DNA of 29,142 nucleotides from an uncultured Nocardioides sp. (GCF_946885725.1 NZ_CAMPGZ010000021.1:1-29142); one strand, 5' to 3'. Shown: positions 15,605 to 23,924, numbered from the stretch's first letter. Numbers and translations are program-made. The notes: a model not told the origin generated them from the letters alone.

Positions 15605-17404
15605 ATGACCAGTACCTCGCGGGAGCAGACCGCCATCAAGAACATCGGCGTCGTCGGGCTGGGCACCATGGGTGCCGGCATCGCGGAGGTGTTCGCCCGC
15701 AACGGCTACCGCGTGGTCGGCGTCGAGCACAACGACGAGTCCCTGGAACGCGGCCGGCAGCACATCGAGCACTCCACCGGCCGGGCGGTGAAGCGCGGCA
15801 AGCTCACCGAGGCGGAGGAGAAGGAGCTCTTCGACCGGATCGAGCTGACCACCGAGCTCGAGTCCGTCAAGGGCTGCGACTTCGTGATCGAGGCGATCGT
15901 CGAGCAGCTCCCGCTCAAGCAGGACCTGTTCCGCCGCCTCGACGCGATCGTCGGCCCGGACGCGGTCCTCGCGACCAACACCTCGTCGCTCTCGGTCACC
16001 GAGATCGGTACGGCGACCGCCCGCCCCGGCCGCGTCGTCGGCGTGCACTTCTTCAACCCCGCCCCGGTGCAGAAGCTCGTCGAGGTGATCCGCACCGTCG
16101 TCACCGAGCCCGACGTGCTCGAGCAGGTCGCCGACCTCGCGCGCTCGCTGGGCAAGACCCCGGTGATCTGTGGCGACAAGGCCGGCTTCATCGCCAACGC
16201 GCTGCTGTTCGGCTACCTGAACCACGCGGTGTCGATGTACGAGGCGCGCTACGCGAGCCGCGAGGACATCGACGCGGCGATGCGCTTCGGCTGCGGCTAC
16301 CCGATGGGCCCACTCGCGCTGCTCGACCTGATCGGTCTGGACACGGCGTACGAGATCCTCGACACGATGTACAAGCAGGGCCGCGACCGCCTGCACGCGC
16401 CGGCCCCGATCCTCAAGCAGATGGTCACCGCCGGGATGCTCGGCCGGAAGTCCGGCCGCGGCTTCTACACCTACGAGGCCCCGGACAGCCCCGTCGTCGT
16501 CGACGACGCGCTCACCCCGAGGGCCGAGGACGCGCCCCAGATGCTCCGCCCGGTCAAGACCGTTGGCGTGGTCGGCACCGGCACGATGGCGACCGGCATC
16601 GTCGAGGTGTTCGCCAAGGCCGGGTTCCCGGTGACGTACGTCGGCCGCACACCGGAGAAGGTCGCCGGTGTCCGGGCCGCGATCGAACGCTCGCTCGACA
16701 AGGCGATCCAGCGCGGCAAGCTCGAGGAGTCGGCCAAGCCCGAGGTGCTCGACCGGCTCACCGGCAGCACCTCGCTGGACGACCTCGCGAACGTCGACGT
16801 CGTCGTCGAGGCGATCGCCGAGGACCTGCACATCAAGACCGTGCTGTTCGAGAACCTCGACGAGATCTGCAAGCAGGGCGCGATCCTCGCGACCACGACG
16901 TCCTCGCTGCCGGTCATCTCGCTGGCGAAGGCGACCTCGCGCCCGCAGGACGTCGTCGGCATGCACTTCTTCAACCCCGCGCCGGTGATGAAGCTGGTCG
17001 AGGTGGTCAGCACGGTCAGCACCGGCGACGACGTGGCGGAGACGACCCGCGCGCTGTGCGGGACGATCGGCAAGGTCGCGGTGTCGTGCGGCGACCGCGC
17101 CGGCTTCATCGTCAACGCGCTGCTGTTCCCGTACCTCAACGACGCCGTGAAGATGCTGCAGGCGCACTACGCGACCGCCGACGACATCGACACCGCGATG
17201 AAGTACGGCTGCGCGCTGCCGATGGGTCCGTTCGAGCTGCTCGACGTGGTCGGCAACGACGTGGCGCTGGCGATCCAGCGGGAGCTCTACCTCGAGTTCC
17301 GGGAGCCCGGCTTCGCCCCGGCGCCGCTGCTCGAGCACCTGGTCACCGCCGGCTACCTCGGCCGCAAGACCGGGCGCGGCTTCCGCGACTACAGCCAGCG
17401 GTGA
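15605..17404 (+). CDS. Tandem-duplicated 3-hydroxybutyryl/3-hydroxyacyl-CoA dehydrogenase
   Basis: 599 residues comprising two complete head-to-tail 3-hydroxyacyl-CoA dehydrogenases (about 12-297 and 318-599), where one copy is about 285 aa. It interconverts 3-hydroxybutyryl-CoA and acetoacetyl-CoA. Copy 1: Rossmann GLGTMGAG (18-25), TNTSSLSV, catalytic H148 in GVHFFNPAP with the following LVEV Glu, and [11 protein letters not shown]. Copy 2: GTGTMATG (324-331), TTTSSLPV, H454 in GMHFFNPAP, and [11 protein letters not shown]. Both active sites look intact. After the second beta strand, copy 1 has GVEHNDES, with the acidic residue expected for NAD(H). Copy 2 has VGRTPEKV, with an Arg and no acid, and its third Rossmann Gly is Ala, which is NADP(H)-like. 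The start is uncertain: ATGs at 15593 and 15596 are in frame, and ATG 15605 has CATGAT 7 nt before it. Lies between ecm and ccr. Confidence 0.9.
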   Translation: MTSTSREQTAIKNIGVVGLGTMGAGIAEVFARNGYRVVGVEHNDESLERGRQHIEHSTGRAVKRGKLTEAEEKELFDRIELTTELESVKGCDFVIEAIVEQLPLKQDLFRRLDAIVGPDAVLATNTSSLSVTEIGTATARPGRVVGVHFFNPAPVQKLVEVIRTVVTEPDVLEQVADLARSLGKTPVICGDKAGFIANALLFGYLNHAVSMYEARYASREDIDAAMRFGCGYPMGPLALLDLIGLDTAYEILDTMYKQGRDRLHAPAPILKQMVTAGMLGRKSGRGFYTYEAPDSPVVVDDALTPRAEDAPQMLRPVKTVGVVGTGTMATGIVEVFAKAGFPVTYVGRTPEKVAGVRAAIERSLDKAIQRGKLEESAKPEVLDRLTGSTSLDDLANVDVVVEAIAEDLHIKTVLFENLDEICKQGAILATTTSSLPVISLAKATSRPQDVVGMHFFNPAPVMKLVEVVSTVSTGDDVAETTRALCGTIGKVAVSCGDRAGFIVNALLFPYLNDAVKMLQAHYATADDIDTAMKYGCALPMGPFELLDVVGNDVALAIQRELYLEFREPGFAPAPLLEHLVTAGYLGRKTGRGFRDYSQR

Positions 17405-17634
17405 CCGAGCGCCGGGAGACCTTCCACGGCGAGGAGTACGTCGTGCGCCGGGTCACCGGCTCGGCCGCGACCAAGCCGTACACCTGCCCGGGCTGCAACC
17501 GGACGATCCGCCCGGCCACGCCGCACACCGTGGCGTGGCCGGTGGTGCCGTCGTCGTTCGCCCGCGACGCCACCGGTCTCGACGAGCGCCGGCACTGGCA
17601 CAACGGCTGCTGGGCGGCGCGGGAGCGACGGTAG
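17401..17634 (+). CDS. Small zinc-ribbon-like protein
   Basis: 77 residues; GTG 17401 overlaps the dehydrogenase stop (GTGA). The motif [18 protein letters not shown], then HWHNGCW, gives a C-x2-C ... H-x-H-x3-C set suited to bind one Zn ion, with basic ends (RRET, ARERR). Similar short actinobacterial proteins are often labelled ATP/GTP-binding protein, a name for which I see no P-loop or other support here. Role unknown. Overlap with the dehydrogenase implies co-translation. Confidence 0.75.
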   Translation: MTERRETFHGEEYVVRRVTGSAATKPYTCPGCNRTIRPATPHTVAWPVVPSSFARDATGLDERRHWHNGCWAARERR

Positions 17635-17642
17635 CGAGCTCG

Positions 17643-17754
17643 TCGGGTGATCGAGCCGTCCCTCGGGTGATCGAGCCTGTCGGGATCACTCACTCAGTCC
17701 GTGGTCTCGACAAGCTCGACCACCCGGCGCTCGACCACCCGCTTGATCACCCGA
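17643..17754. repeat. Composite repeat cluster bounded by inverted repeats (REP/MITE-like), includes palindrome copy 2
   Basis: TCGGGTGATCGAGCC occurs at 17643-17657 and again at 17663-17677 (20-nt period). GCTCGACCACCC occurs at 17714-17725 and 17729-17740 (15-nt period). GCTTGATCACCCGA at 17741-17754 is the near-perfect reverse complement of the left-hand unit (one mismatch), so the cluster has inverted ends. Inside is the 25-nt palindrome copy at 17701-17725 shared with 6250-6274. The right end includes the stop codon and last codons of the M23 peptidase gene. No coding capacity. Confidence 0.6.
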
Positions 17755-19033
17755 TCAGGTAGTCGCCTCGCCGGACGTCCGCCACCGTGCTGCCCCGGAA
17801 CAGGATCGGCCAGGTCCTCAGGTCCGGGTCCGGGTCGGCGGCGTCCAGGTCGGGCTGGTTCTGCACCTGCAGGTGGACGTGCGGCTCGTCGGTGTTGCCG
17901 GAGTTGCCGACCTCCGCGAGCTCCTGGCCGGTGCGCACCCGGTCGCCGACGCCGACGCGGAGGCTGCCCTGGCGCAGGTGCCCCATCAGCACGAAGTGGC
18001 CGTCCCCGATGTCGACGACGACGTGGTTGCCCTCGGGGTGGGAGCGGTCGACCGTGCCCACGGGCAGGTCCGGCAGCGTGTCGACGGCGGCGGTGACGGT
18101 CCCGCTGCCCGGCGCATGCAGCGGTCGCCCGAACGCGAAGTAGTCGGTGAGTGCCGTGCCGCCGGTGCGGTGCGTCCGGTTGTCGCGCACGACGAGGATG
18201 TCCATCGCGTCGCGCTGGCCGAAGGCGATCCGGTGGTAGTTCACGAGCTCGGCATGACCGCCGTGCGCGACGTACCACGTGCCGCGCAGCGGGTTCGAGA
18301 TCAGGACTGCCCCGGGTGCGGGCAGCACGGTCAGGCCGAGCTCGGTGGCGACGAACGCCGAGCCGAGGGCGACCAGCACGTTGAGCGGCAGGGACGGGCG
18401 CCGCGCGGGCACCAGCGCGAGGCCGACCAGCACGGCCGCGCACGCGACGAACGCGACGAGGAAGAGCCGGTAGCCGAGCGGGCTGAGCCCGGCCCGGAAC
18501 AGGTCGTAGGTGCCCACCCACACCGTGGCGGCGACGAGCGACCACAGCAGCAGGTGGTTGAGCGCCTGCGCCAGGTCGGCCCGCAGGTCCGGTCGCAGCG
18601 GGTGCCGCAGCAGTCCGGTCTCGACGCCACCGCGCCGGAGCCGGACCAGTCGCCCCACCACGAGGAGGGGAGTGAGAAGCAGGACGAGGGCAGGCAGCCA
18701 GAGGTACGTCTGGCCCGTGGTGTGGAAGAACGCGGCCGCGACGGCAGCGGCTCCGGCGAGCACGACGTCGGACCGGCGGAAGGTCACCCGAGCGCCCGGG
18801 GGTTCCGGCACCACGCGCAGGGCGAAGGGGAGCGCGAGCACCGCGATCGTCGCGGTGCCGACCAGCACCAGGAACCCGAGCTCGGACCCGACCATCCTGA
18901 GCAGGGGCAGGGTCAGCAGCGGCAGCAGGAAGAGCAGCGCCAGGCCCGCGCCGACCCCGCCGAGCACCAGGGCGGTGCGGCGGCTGCGCTCCACGGCCCG
19001 GGGACCCCGCCCGCGCGGCTCGGGGCTGCTCAC
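17747..19033 (-). CDS. Polytopic membrane protein with C-terminal M23 (LytM/DUF-type) peptidase domain
   Basis: 428 residues from GTG 19033 (an in-frame GTG at 19042 is possible). Six or seven hydrophobic helices fill about 18-230, for example LVLGGVGAGLALLFLLPLL, LGFLVLVGTATIAVLAL, LAGAAAVAAAFF, LWLPALVLLLTPLLVV, LLLWSLVAATVWVG and LFLVAFVACAAVLVGLAL. The M23 domain follows (about 270-428) with the zinc ligands H337-x3-D341 (NHVVVD) and H385-V-H387 (PHVHLQ), plus DGHFVLMGHLRQGSL and GQELAEVGNSGNTDEPH. All ligands are present, so it should be an active peptidoglycan endopeptidase with its domain presumably outside the membrane. M23 enzymes usually carry one membrane helix, so the long polytopic half is uncommon. 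The last codons and TGA lie in a dispersed repeat. Divergent from the alpha/beta hydrolase. Confidence 0.85.
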   Translation of the reverse strand: MSSPEPRGRGPRAVERSRRTALVLGGVGAGLALLFLLPLLTLPLLRMVGSELGFLVLVGTATIAVLALPFALRVVPEPPGARVTFRRSDVVLAGAAAVAAAFFHTTGQTYLWLPALVLLLTPLLVVGRLVRLRRGGVETGLLRHPLRPDLRADLAQALNHLLLWSLVAATVWVGTYDLFRAGLSPLGYRLFLVAFVACAAVLVGLALVPARRPSLPLNVLVALGSAFVATELGLTVLPAPGAVLISNPLRGTWYVAHGGHAELVNYHRIAFGQRDAMDILVVRDNRTHRTGGTALTDYFAFGRPLHAPGSGTVTAAVDTLPDLPVGTVDRSHPEGNHVVVDIGDGHFVLMGHLRQGSLRVGVGDRVRTGQELAEVGNSGNTDEPHVHLQVQNQPDLDAADPDPDLRTWPILFRGSTVADVRRGDYLIG

Positions 19034-19129
19034 GCCTCGCACGCTGCGCGCGAGGGCGGGTTCCGTGCCAGAGGCGAAAGGCCCTGCCGGCTCGGACGCG
19101 CGGCCGACGGGACTGGGAGGATGGGACCC

Positions 19130-19933
19130 ATGGCGCAGATCCGAGCGAACTCCGTGCTGCCCGCCCGCCGCGAGGCGATCACCCTGCAGACCGCGGACGG
19201 GCTGAACCTCGTCGGCGAGGTGGCACTGCCCGAGGACCGCGAACCGGTCGCAACCCTGGTCTGCCTGCACCCGCTGCCGACGCACGGCGGGATGATGGAC
19301 AGCCACGTGTTCCGCAAGGCGGCGTTCCGGCTGCCGGCGCTGGCCGGGGTCGCGGTGCTGCGCTTCAACACCCGCGGCACATCAAGCCTGCAGGGCACCT
19401 CGGAGGGGGAGTTCGACCACGCGCAGGGGGAGCGGTACGACGTCGCCGCGGCGATCGAGTACGCCGAGTTCCACGACCTGCCGAACATCTGGGTGGTCGG
19501 CTGGTCGTTCGGCACCGACCTGGCGCTGATGTACGGGCTGGACCCGGCGGTGCGCGGCGCGATCCTGCTCTCGCCCCCGCTGCGGTTCAGCCGCCCCGAG
19601 CACCTCGCCGCCTGGGCCGAGTCGGGCAAGCCGGTGACCGCGCTGGTGCCCGAGCACGACGACTACCTGCAGCCTGCGGAGGCGCGTGAGAAGTTCAAGG
19701 CGATCCCGCAGGCCGAAGTCGTCGGCGTCGAGGGCGCGAAGCACCTCTGGGTGGGCGACGCCGAGACCGTCCTCGACGAGATCGTCCGCCGCGTCGCCCC
19801 CGACGTACGCCTGCCGCTGCCGCGGGAGTGGGACGGCCCGATGGAGTCCGCGGACACCAGCGGGTACGCCGACCGCACGGTCGCGGCCTTCAAGGACGTG
19901 CCGGTGACCGGGCCGGAGCAGTCCCGCGCCTAG
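19130..19933 (+). CDS. Alpha/beta hydrolase (serine esterase-like)
   Basis: 267 residues; ATG 19130 has GGGAGG 9 nt upstream, while the in-frame ATG at 19121 would abut the RBS. The fold is clear: LVCLHPLPTHGGMMDSHVF (oxyanion region), VLRFNTRGTSSLQGTSEGEFDH, nucleophile elbow G-W-S126-F-G, acid D177 or D178 in VPEHDDYLQP, and H205 in GAKHLWVGD. The pattern (LHPLP, then NTRG, then a KHLWVG His loop) resembles the short alpha/beta hydrolases related to YfbR/CocE-like carboxylesterases with unknown substrates. No signal peptide, so cytoplasmic. A single-gene unit, convergent with the transporter gene 9 nt further on. Confidence 0.85.
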   Translation: MAQIRANSVLPARREAITLQTADGLNLVGEVALPEDREPVATLVCLHPLPTHGGMMDSHVFRKAAFRLPALAGVAVLRFNTRGTSSLQGTSEGEFDHAQGERYDVAAAIEYAEFHDLPNIWVVGWSFGTDLALMYGLDPAVRGAILLSPPLRFSRPEHLAAWAESGKPVTALVPEHDDYLQPAEAREKFKAIPQAEVVGVEGAKHLWVGDAETVLDEIVRRVAPDVRLPLPREWDGPMESADTSGYADRTVAAFKDVPVTGPEQSRA

Positions 19934-19942
19934 TGCGGTCGG

Positions 19943-21073
19943 CTAGCGCGCGTCGAGCCGCGGGACGACGACCTCGCGGATGATCAGCAGGATCGCGGCG
20001 GCCGTCGGGATCGCCAGAAGGGCGCCGACGACGCCGAGCAGACCGGCCCCGACCAGCGCGGCGATGACGATGACCGAGCCGGGGATGTCGACCGAGCGCG
20101 CCATCACGCGCGGGTAGATCACGTAGTTCTCGACCTGCTGGTAGACGATGTAGAACACCACGCAGATCAGCCCGATCGTCGGGTCCGTCACGAAGCCGAT
20201 CAGCGACACGACGATCGCGCCCAGCGTGGCGCCGATCATCGGGATCACGTCGAGAAGCGCGACGACCGCGGCCAGTGCGACGGCGTACTGGCCCATGCCC
20301 ACGATGAACAGGAAGATCAGCGTCGAGATGCCGGCGCAGAGCGCCACCACGAACGCTCCCGAGACGTAGGCGCCGATGTTCTCCACGATCGTGTCGCCGA
20401 TGCGCGACACCTTGGCGCGCTTGCTGGCCGGCGCGAGGCGGTAGGCGGCGGCCTTCACCCGGTGCAGACTGGCCAGGAAGTACAGCGTGAGCACGACGAT
20501 CACGAACGTGTTGGCGAGTGCGGACAGGACCGCCACGCCGACGCCGACCACGCCGCCGAACAGGCGTTGGGTGAACCCGCCGCTGGTGGCGTAGTCCTCG
20601 GCCTTGGTCAGGAGGTCGTAGCGCTCGTCGATGTCCTGGAGGGTGCGGTTCTCTCGCAGGGTCTGCACCCAGCCGGGCGCGCTCTCGACCATGGTGCTGA
20701 CCTGGTCGACGATCACCGGGACCAGGGCGGTGAAGAACAGCGCGATCGCGATGATCACGCCGGTGATCACGGCCAGCACGGCCCACGGCCGGCTGAGCCC
20801 GCGCCGGCCGAGCCACTCCACGACCGGGTTGAGGCCGGCCGCCAGGAACAGCGAGACGACGATCAGCACCAGGAGCGAGCTGACCGACAGGATCAGCCCG
20901 CCGAGCCAGTAGGCGAGCAGCGCGCCGGCGGTCGCGAAGAAGCCGAGCGAGAACGGGTGCGCGATGAGCGTGCGCAGCGCCTCGTGGCGCGGCGCCTCCG
21001 GCACGATTGCGGGGTCGCGCGGCTGCCGCCGGCCCTGGGTCCGGGTGACCCTGCCGGGCCGGGCTGGACTCAC
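19943..21073 (-). CDS. AI-2E/PerM family transporter (TqsA-like)
   Basis: 376-residue inner-membrane protein with the usual eight-helix plan: an N-terminal pair (FSLGFFATAGALLAYWLGG, LSVSSLLVLIVVSLFLAAGLNPVVEWL), RGLSRPWAVLAVITGVIIAIALFFTALVP, an extracytoplasmic loop at about 125-180 (VDQVSTMVESAPGWVQTLRENRTLQDIDERYDLL), then six further helices including the family hallmark LDVIPMIGATLGAIVVSLIGF and YQQVENYVIYPRVMARSVDIPG. Members export small molecules such as AI-2 or act as Na+/H+ antiporters; the substrate here is unknown. GTG 21073 overlaps the stop of the upstream coiled-coil gene (GTGA), so the two are co-translated. Confidence 0.88.
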   Translation of the reverse strand: MSPARPGRVTRTQGRRQPRDPAIVPEAPRHEALRTLIAHPFSLGFFATAGALLAYWLGGLILSVSSLLVLIVVSLFLAAGLNPVVEWLGRRGLSRPWAVLAVITGVIIAIALFFTALVPVIVDQVSTMVESAPGWVQTLRENRTLQDIDERYDLLTKAEDYATSGGFTQRLFGGVVGVGVAVLSALANTFVIVVLTLYFLASLHRVKAAAYRLAPASKRAKVSRIGDTIVENIGAYVSGAFVVALCAGISTLIFLFIVGMGQYAVALAAVVALLDVIPMIGATLGAIVVSLIGFVTDPTIGLICVVFYIVYQQVENYVIYPRVMARSVDIPGSVIVIAALVGAGLLGVVGALLAIPTAAAILLIIREVVVPRLDAR

Positions 21074-22389
21074 TTCTTCGGGCTCGGGCCGGGCTTCGGC
21101 TTGGCCTGCTCCGCCTGAGCCGCCTGGGCCGCCGGCTCGTCAGCCGGCTTCGCAGCGGGCTCGGCGGCCTTCTGTGCAGCCTTCTCGGGGGCGTTCTCGG
21201 GGGCCTTCTCTGGGGCCGGGGCCACCGGCGGCTTGGCCGGGGCGACCGGGTCGTCCGCGAAGCCGGCGACGACGTCGCGCAGCGCGCCGAGCTGGGCCAC
21301 GATCGCGTCGCGCCGCTTGCCCAGCCGGGCGACCTCGGCCCGCAGCTCCTGCAGCTCGCGCTCGGCCTCGGCCTGGCCCGCGCTGACGAAGCTCTTCGCC
21401 TGCGTCTGCGCCGTCGCCACGATCTGCTCGGCCTCGCGACGGGCGTGGCTGAGCAGCCGGTCGGACTCCTGCTGGGCCTGCTTGCGCGACGCGGTGGCCT
21501 GGGCGGTGGCCTCGCGGGCCCGCTCCTCCGCGGCCCTGGCGCGCGCCTCGGCCTCCTGCACCAGCCGCTCGGTCTCGGCGGTGGCGTTGGAGTGGTGCTC
21601 GGCCGCCTCGCGGGTGAGCCGCTCCTTCTCCACGCTCAGCGCGCGGCGGGCCTCCGCGACCTCGCGGTCGGCGGCGGCGCGCAGCTGCTCGGCCTCGCGC
21701 TTGGCGGCGGTGCGCAGCGTGTTGGTCTCCTGCTGCGCGGCCAGCCGGATCTGCTCGGCCTCGCGCTTGGCGGCGGCGAGGATGTCGTCGGCCTCGGCGC
21801 GGACCTGGCCGCGCTCCTGCTCGACCTCGGCCATCGCCCGGGCGCGGTTCTCGTCGAGCTCCTTGAGCTGGACCATCCGCATGTCCTCGGCGTCGCGGGC
21901 CGCCTGGGCCTTGATCGCGTCGGCGTCCTTGTGCGCGCGGCGCAGGATCTCGTCGGCCTGGGCCCGGGCCGCCACCAGCACCTCGTCGGCCTGCTCCTCG
22001 GCGAGGCGCAGCATCTCGCTGGCACGACCGCCGAGTCCGGCGTACGTCGGCTGCTCGGCCTCCTTGACCTTCGCCTCGAGCTCCGCGACCCGACGCTCCA
22101 GCGTCTGGGCGCGGGAGCGCGCCTGCTCGAGGCTGTCCTTGAGGCCGGCGTTCTCACCGGCGAGCGTGTTGACCTCGCGGTCGACGGCGGCGGTGTCGTA
22201 GCCGCCCCGGCGGACCACCGGGAAGGTCGGCACGTTGCGGATCGGCGGCAGGCCGGTGCGCGTGGCCGACGCAGCGGACGCGCTCGAGGACGCGCCCGCG
22301 CCGGGCACCGGGATCACCTGGGTGGCGTCGTTGCGGTCGTCCTTGCCGTTGTCGTCGTCGAAGATGGACAGGCCGGGGCGGTCGCTCAT
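21070..22389 (-). CDS. DivIVA/Scy-like long coiled-coil protein
   Basis: 439 residues; ATG 22389 with GGAGGA 9 nt upstream. The N-terminal 60 residues are acidic and disordered (MSDRPGLSIFDDDNGKDDRN). The segment PVVRRGGYDTAAVDREVNTL (about 58-76) resembles the DivIVA N-terminal motif. A single long coiled coil follows (about 75-375), rich in Ala/Glu/Arg/Gln with repeated AKREAEQIR, AAKREAEQLRAAADREVAEAR and ARREAEQIV blocks, as in actinobacterial polar-growth scaffolds (DivIVA, Scy, FilP). The tail (379-439) is low-complexity Ala/Pro/Lys/Glu. Expected role: cytoskeletal or polarity scaffold, perhaps organising the membrane transporter encoded by the overlapping downstream gene. The exact orthologue is uncertain. 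Confidence 0.7.
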   Translation of the reverse strand: MSDRPGLSIFDDDNGKDDRNDATQVIPVPGAGASSSASAASATRTGLPPIRNVPTFPVVRRGGYDTAAVDREVNTLAGENAGLKDSLEQARSRAQTLERRVAELEAKVKEAEQPTYAGLGGRASEMLRLAEEQADEVLVAARAQADEILRRAHKDADAIKAQAARDAEDMRMVQLKELDENRARAMAEVEQERGQVRAEADDILAAAKREAEQIRLAAQQETNTLRTAAKREAEQLRAAADREVAEARRALSVEKERLTREAAEHHSNATAETERLVQEAEARARAAEERAREATAQATASRKQAQQESDRLLSHARREAEQIVATAQTQAKSFVSAGQAEAERELQELRAEVARLGKRRDAIVAQLGALRDVVAGFADDPVAPAKPPVAPAPEKAPENAPEKAAQKAAEPAAKPADEPAAQAAQAEQAKPKPGPSPKK

Positions 22390-22484
22390 GGATGCGCTTC
22401 CTCCAGGTCGAGGGGTGTCGGGGCGGTGAGTCCGAGCCTAGTACGCCCGGCTGCACTTCCCCGGCCGCCCGATCACGCGCCGCT

Positions 22485-22518
22485 GATCAGATTCCGTTCG
22501 GATTCCGATCAGATTCCG
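22485..22518. repeat. Short direct repeat across the 3' end of ccr
   Basis: GATCAGATTCCG occurs at 22485-22496 and 22507-22518, with a third GATTCCG-type unit between them (22501-22507). The second copy holds the last codons and stop of ccr. It looks like a small local duplication of the gene end. Confidence 0.5.
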
Positions 22519-23858
22519 CGGAAGCGGTTGATCGCGTCCTCGTGGCGGGCGCGGAGCTCCGGATCGCGGACGCCGAGGCCCTCCTCGGGGGCGAGGCAGA
22601 GCACGCCGACCTTGCCCTGGTGGGCGTTCTGGTGCACGTCGAGCGCGGCCTGTCCGGTCTCCTCGAGCGGGTAGGTGCGCGAGAGCGTCGGGTGGATCAT
22701 GCCCTTCGAGATCAGCCGGTTGGCCTCCCACGACTCGCGGTAGTTGGCGAAGTGCGAGCCGATGATGCGCTTGAGGTTCATCCACAGATAGCGGTTGTCG
22801 TACTGGTGCATGTAGCCGCTGGTCGACGCGCAGGTGACGATCGTGCCGCCCTTGCGTGCGGCGTACACGGAGGCACCGAAGGTCTCGCGGCCCGGGTGCT
22901 CGAAGACGATGTCGACGTCCTCGCCGCCGGTGAGCTCGCGGATCCGCTTGCCGAAGCGTCGCCACTCGGCGGGGTCCTGGGTGTCCTCGTCCTTCCAGAA
23001 GCGGTAGTTCTCCTCGGACCGGTTGATGATCAGCTCGGCGCCCATGCTGCGGCAGATCTCGGCCTTGTCCTCCGAGGACACCACGCAGACGGGGGTGGCG
23101 CCGCCGTTGAGGGCGTACTGCGTCGCGAAGCCGCCGAGGCCACCGCTCGCGCCCCAGATCAGCACGTTGTCGCCCTGCTTCATGCCGGCACCGTTGCGGC
23201 TGACCAGCTGGCGGTACGCCGTGGAGTTCACCAGGCCGGGGCTGGCCGCCTCCTCCCAGGTGAGGTGCGCCGGCTTGGGCATCAGCTGGTTGGACTTCAC
23301 CAGCGCGATCTCGGCGAGGCCGCCGAAGTTGGTCTCGAAGCCCCAGATCCGCTGTTCGGGGTCGAGCATCGTGTCGTTGTGGCCGTCGGGGCCCTCGAGC
23401 TCGACCGACAGGCAGTGCGCGACGACCTCGTCGCCGGGCTTCCACGCGTGCACGCCGACGCCCGTCTTGAGCACGACGCCGGAAAGGTCGGAGCCGACCA
23501 CGTGGTAGGGCAGGTCGTGCCGCTTGGCCAGCGGCGAGGTCTTGCCGTAGCGCTCGAGGAACCCGAACGTCGGCACCGGCTCGAAGATCGAGGTCCAGAC
23601 GGTGTTGTAGTTGATCGCGCTCGCCATCACCGCGACGTACGCCTCGCCAGGGCCGAGCTCGGGCAGCGGCACGTCGTCGACGTGCAGGCTCTTGCGCGGG
23701 TCCTTGTCGCGCGACGCGAGGCCCTCGAACATGCCGACCTCGTCCTTGTGGACGGTCACGCCACGGTAGGTCTCGGGGAGCGGGAGGTCCGCGAAGTCCT
23801 CGGCGCTGACGGTGCTGCCGGATTCGCGGGCGGAGATGGCGTCGAGGATGTGCTTCAC
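22509..23858 (-). CDS. ccr: Crotonyl-CoA carboxylase/reductase
   Basis: 449-residue NADPH-dependent medium-chain dehydrogenase/reductase that reductively carboxylates crotonyl-CoA to (2S)-ethylmalonyl-CoA, the key step of the ethylmalonyl-CoA pathway. GTG 23858 has AGGAG 5 nt upstream. Hallmarks: AINYNTVWTSIFEP, the CCR-specific insert with IWGFETNFGGLAEI, GASGGLGGFATQYAL (NADPH-binding), VFEHPGRETFGASVY, and SGYMHQYDNRYLWMNLKRIIGSHFANY. Residues matching the CO2-binding pocket described for Kitasatospora CCR (Asn81, Phe170, Glu171, His365) are N85, F174, E175 and H369, a constant +4 offset, so the enzyme should be a true carboxylase rather than a simple reductase. Its product, after epimerase action, feeds ecm at 6359. 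It appears to be transcribed alone. Confidence 0.95.
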   Translation of the reverse strand: MKHILDAISARESGSTVSAEDFADLPLPETYRGVTVHKDEVGMFEGLASRDKDPRKSLHVDDVPLPELGPGEAYVAVMASAINYNTVWTSIFEPVPTFGFLERYGKTSPLAKRHDLPYHVVGSDLSGVVLKTGVGVHAWKPGDEVVAHCLSVELEGPDGHNDTMLDPEQRIWGFETNFGGLAEIALVKSNQLMPKPAHLTWEEAASPGLVNSTAYRQLVSRNGAGMKQGDNVLIWGASGGLGGFATQYALNGGATPVCVVSSEDKAEICRSMGAELIINRSEENYRFWKDEDTQDPAEWRRFGKRIRELTGGEDVDIVFEHPGRETFGASVYAARKGGTIVTCASTSGYMHQYDNRYLWMNLKRIIGSHFANYRESWEANRLISKGMIHPTLSRTYPLEETGQAALDVHQNAHQGKVGVLCLAPEEGLGVRDPELRARHEDAINRFRGI

Positions 23859-23924
23859 GGGGGCTCCTGGGAGTCGGGCTCTACCGGGGACAGGGGACCT
23901 CGTCCTGCCGAGGGGACTCGAAAG

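Noticed and set aside
14831..17338. 835-codon extension of nucS into the antisense of the dehydrogenase gene
   Set aside because: NucS homology begins at 15514 with family-typical length; the extension is low-complexity antisense of a real gene.
17643..17754. CRISPR-like array
   Set aside because: Only two or three short units with 5-nt or no spacers, inverted copies and no cas genes; it is a palindromic repeat cluster.
17873..19129. N-terminal extension of the alpha/beta hydrolase
   Set aside because: The extra residues are antisense to the M23 peptidase; the RBS-supported start is 19130.
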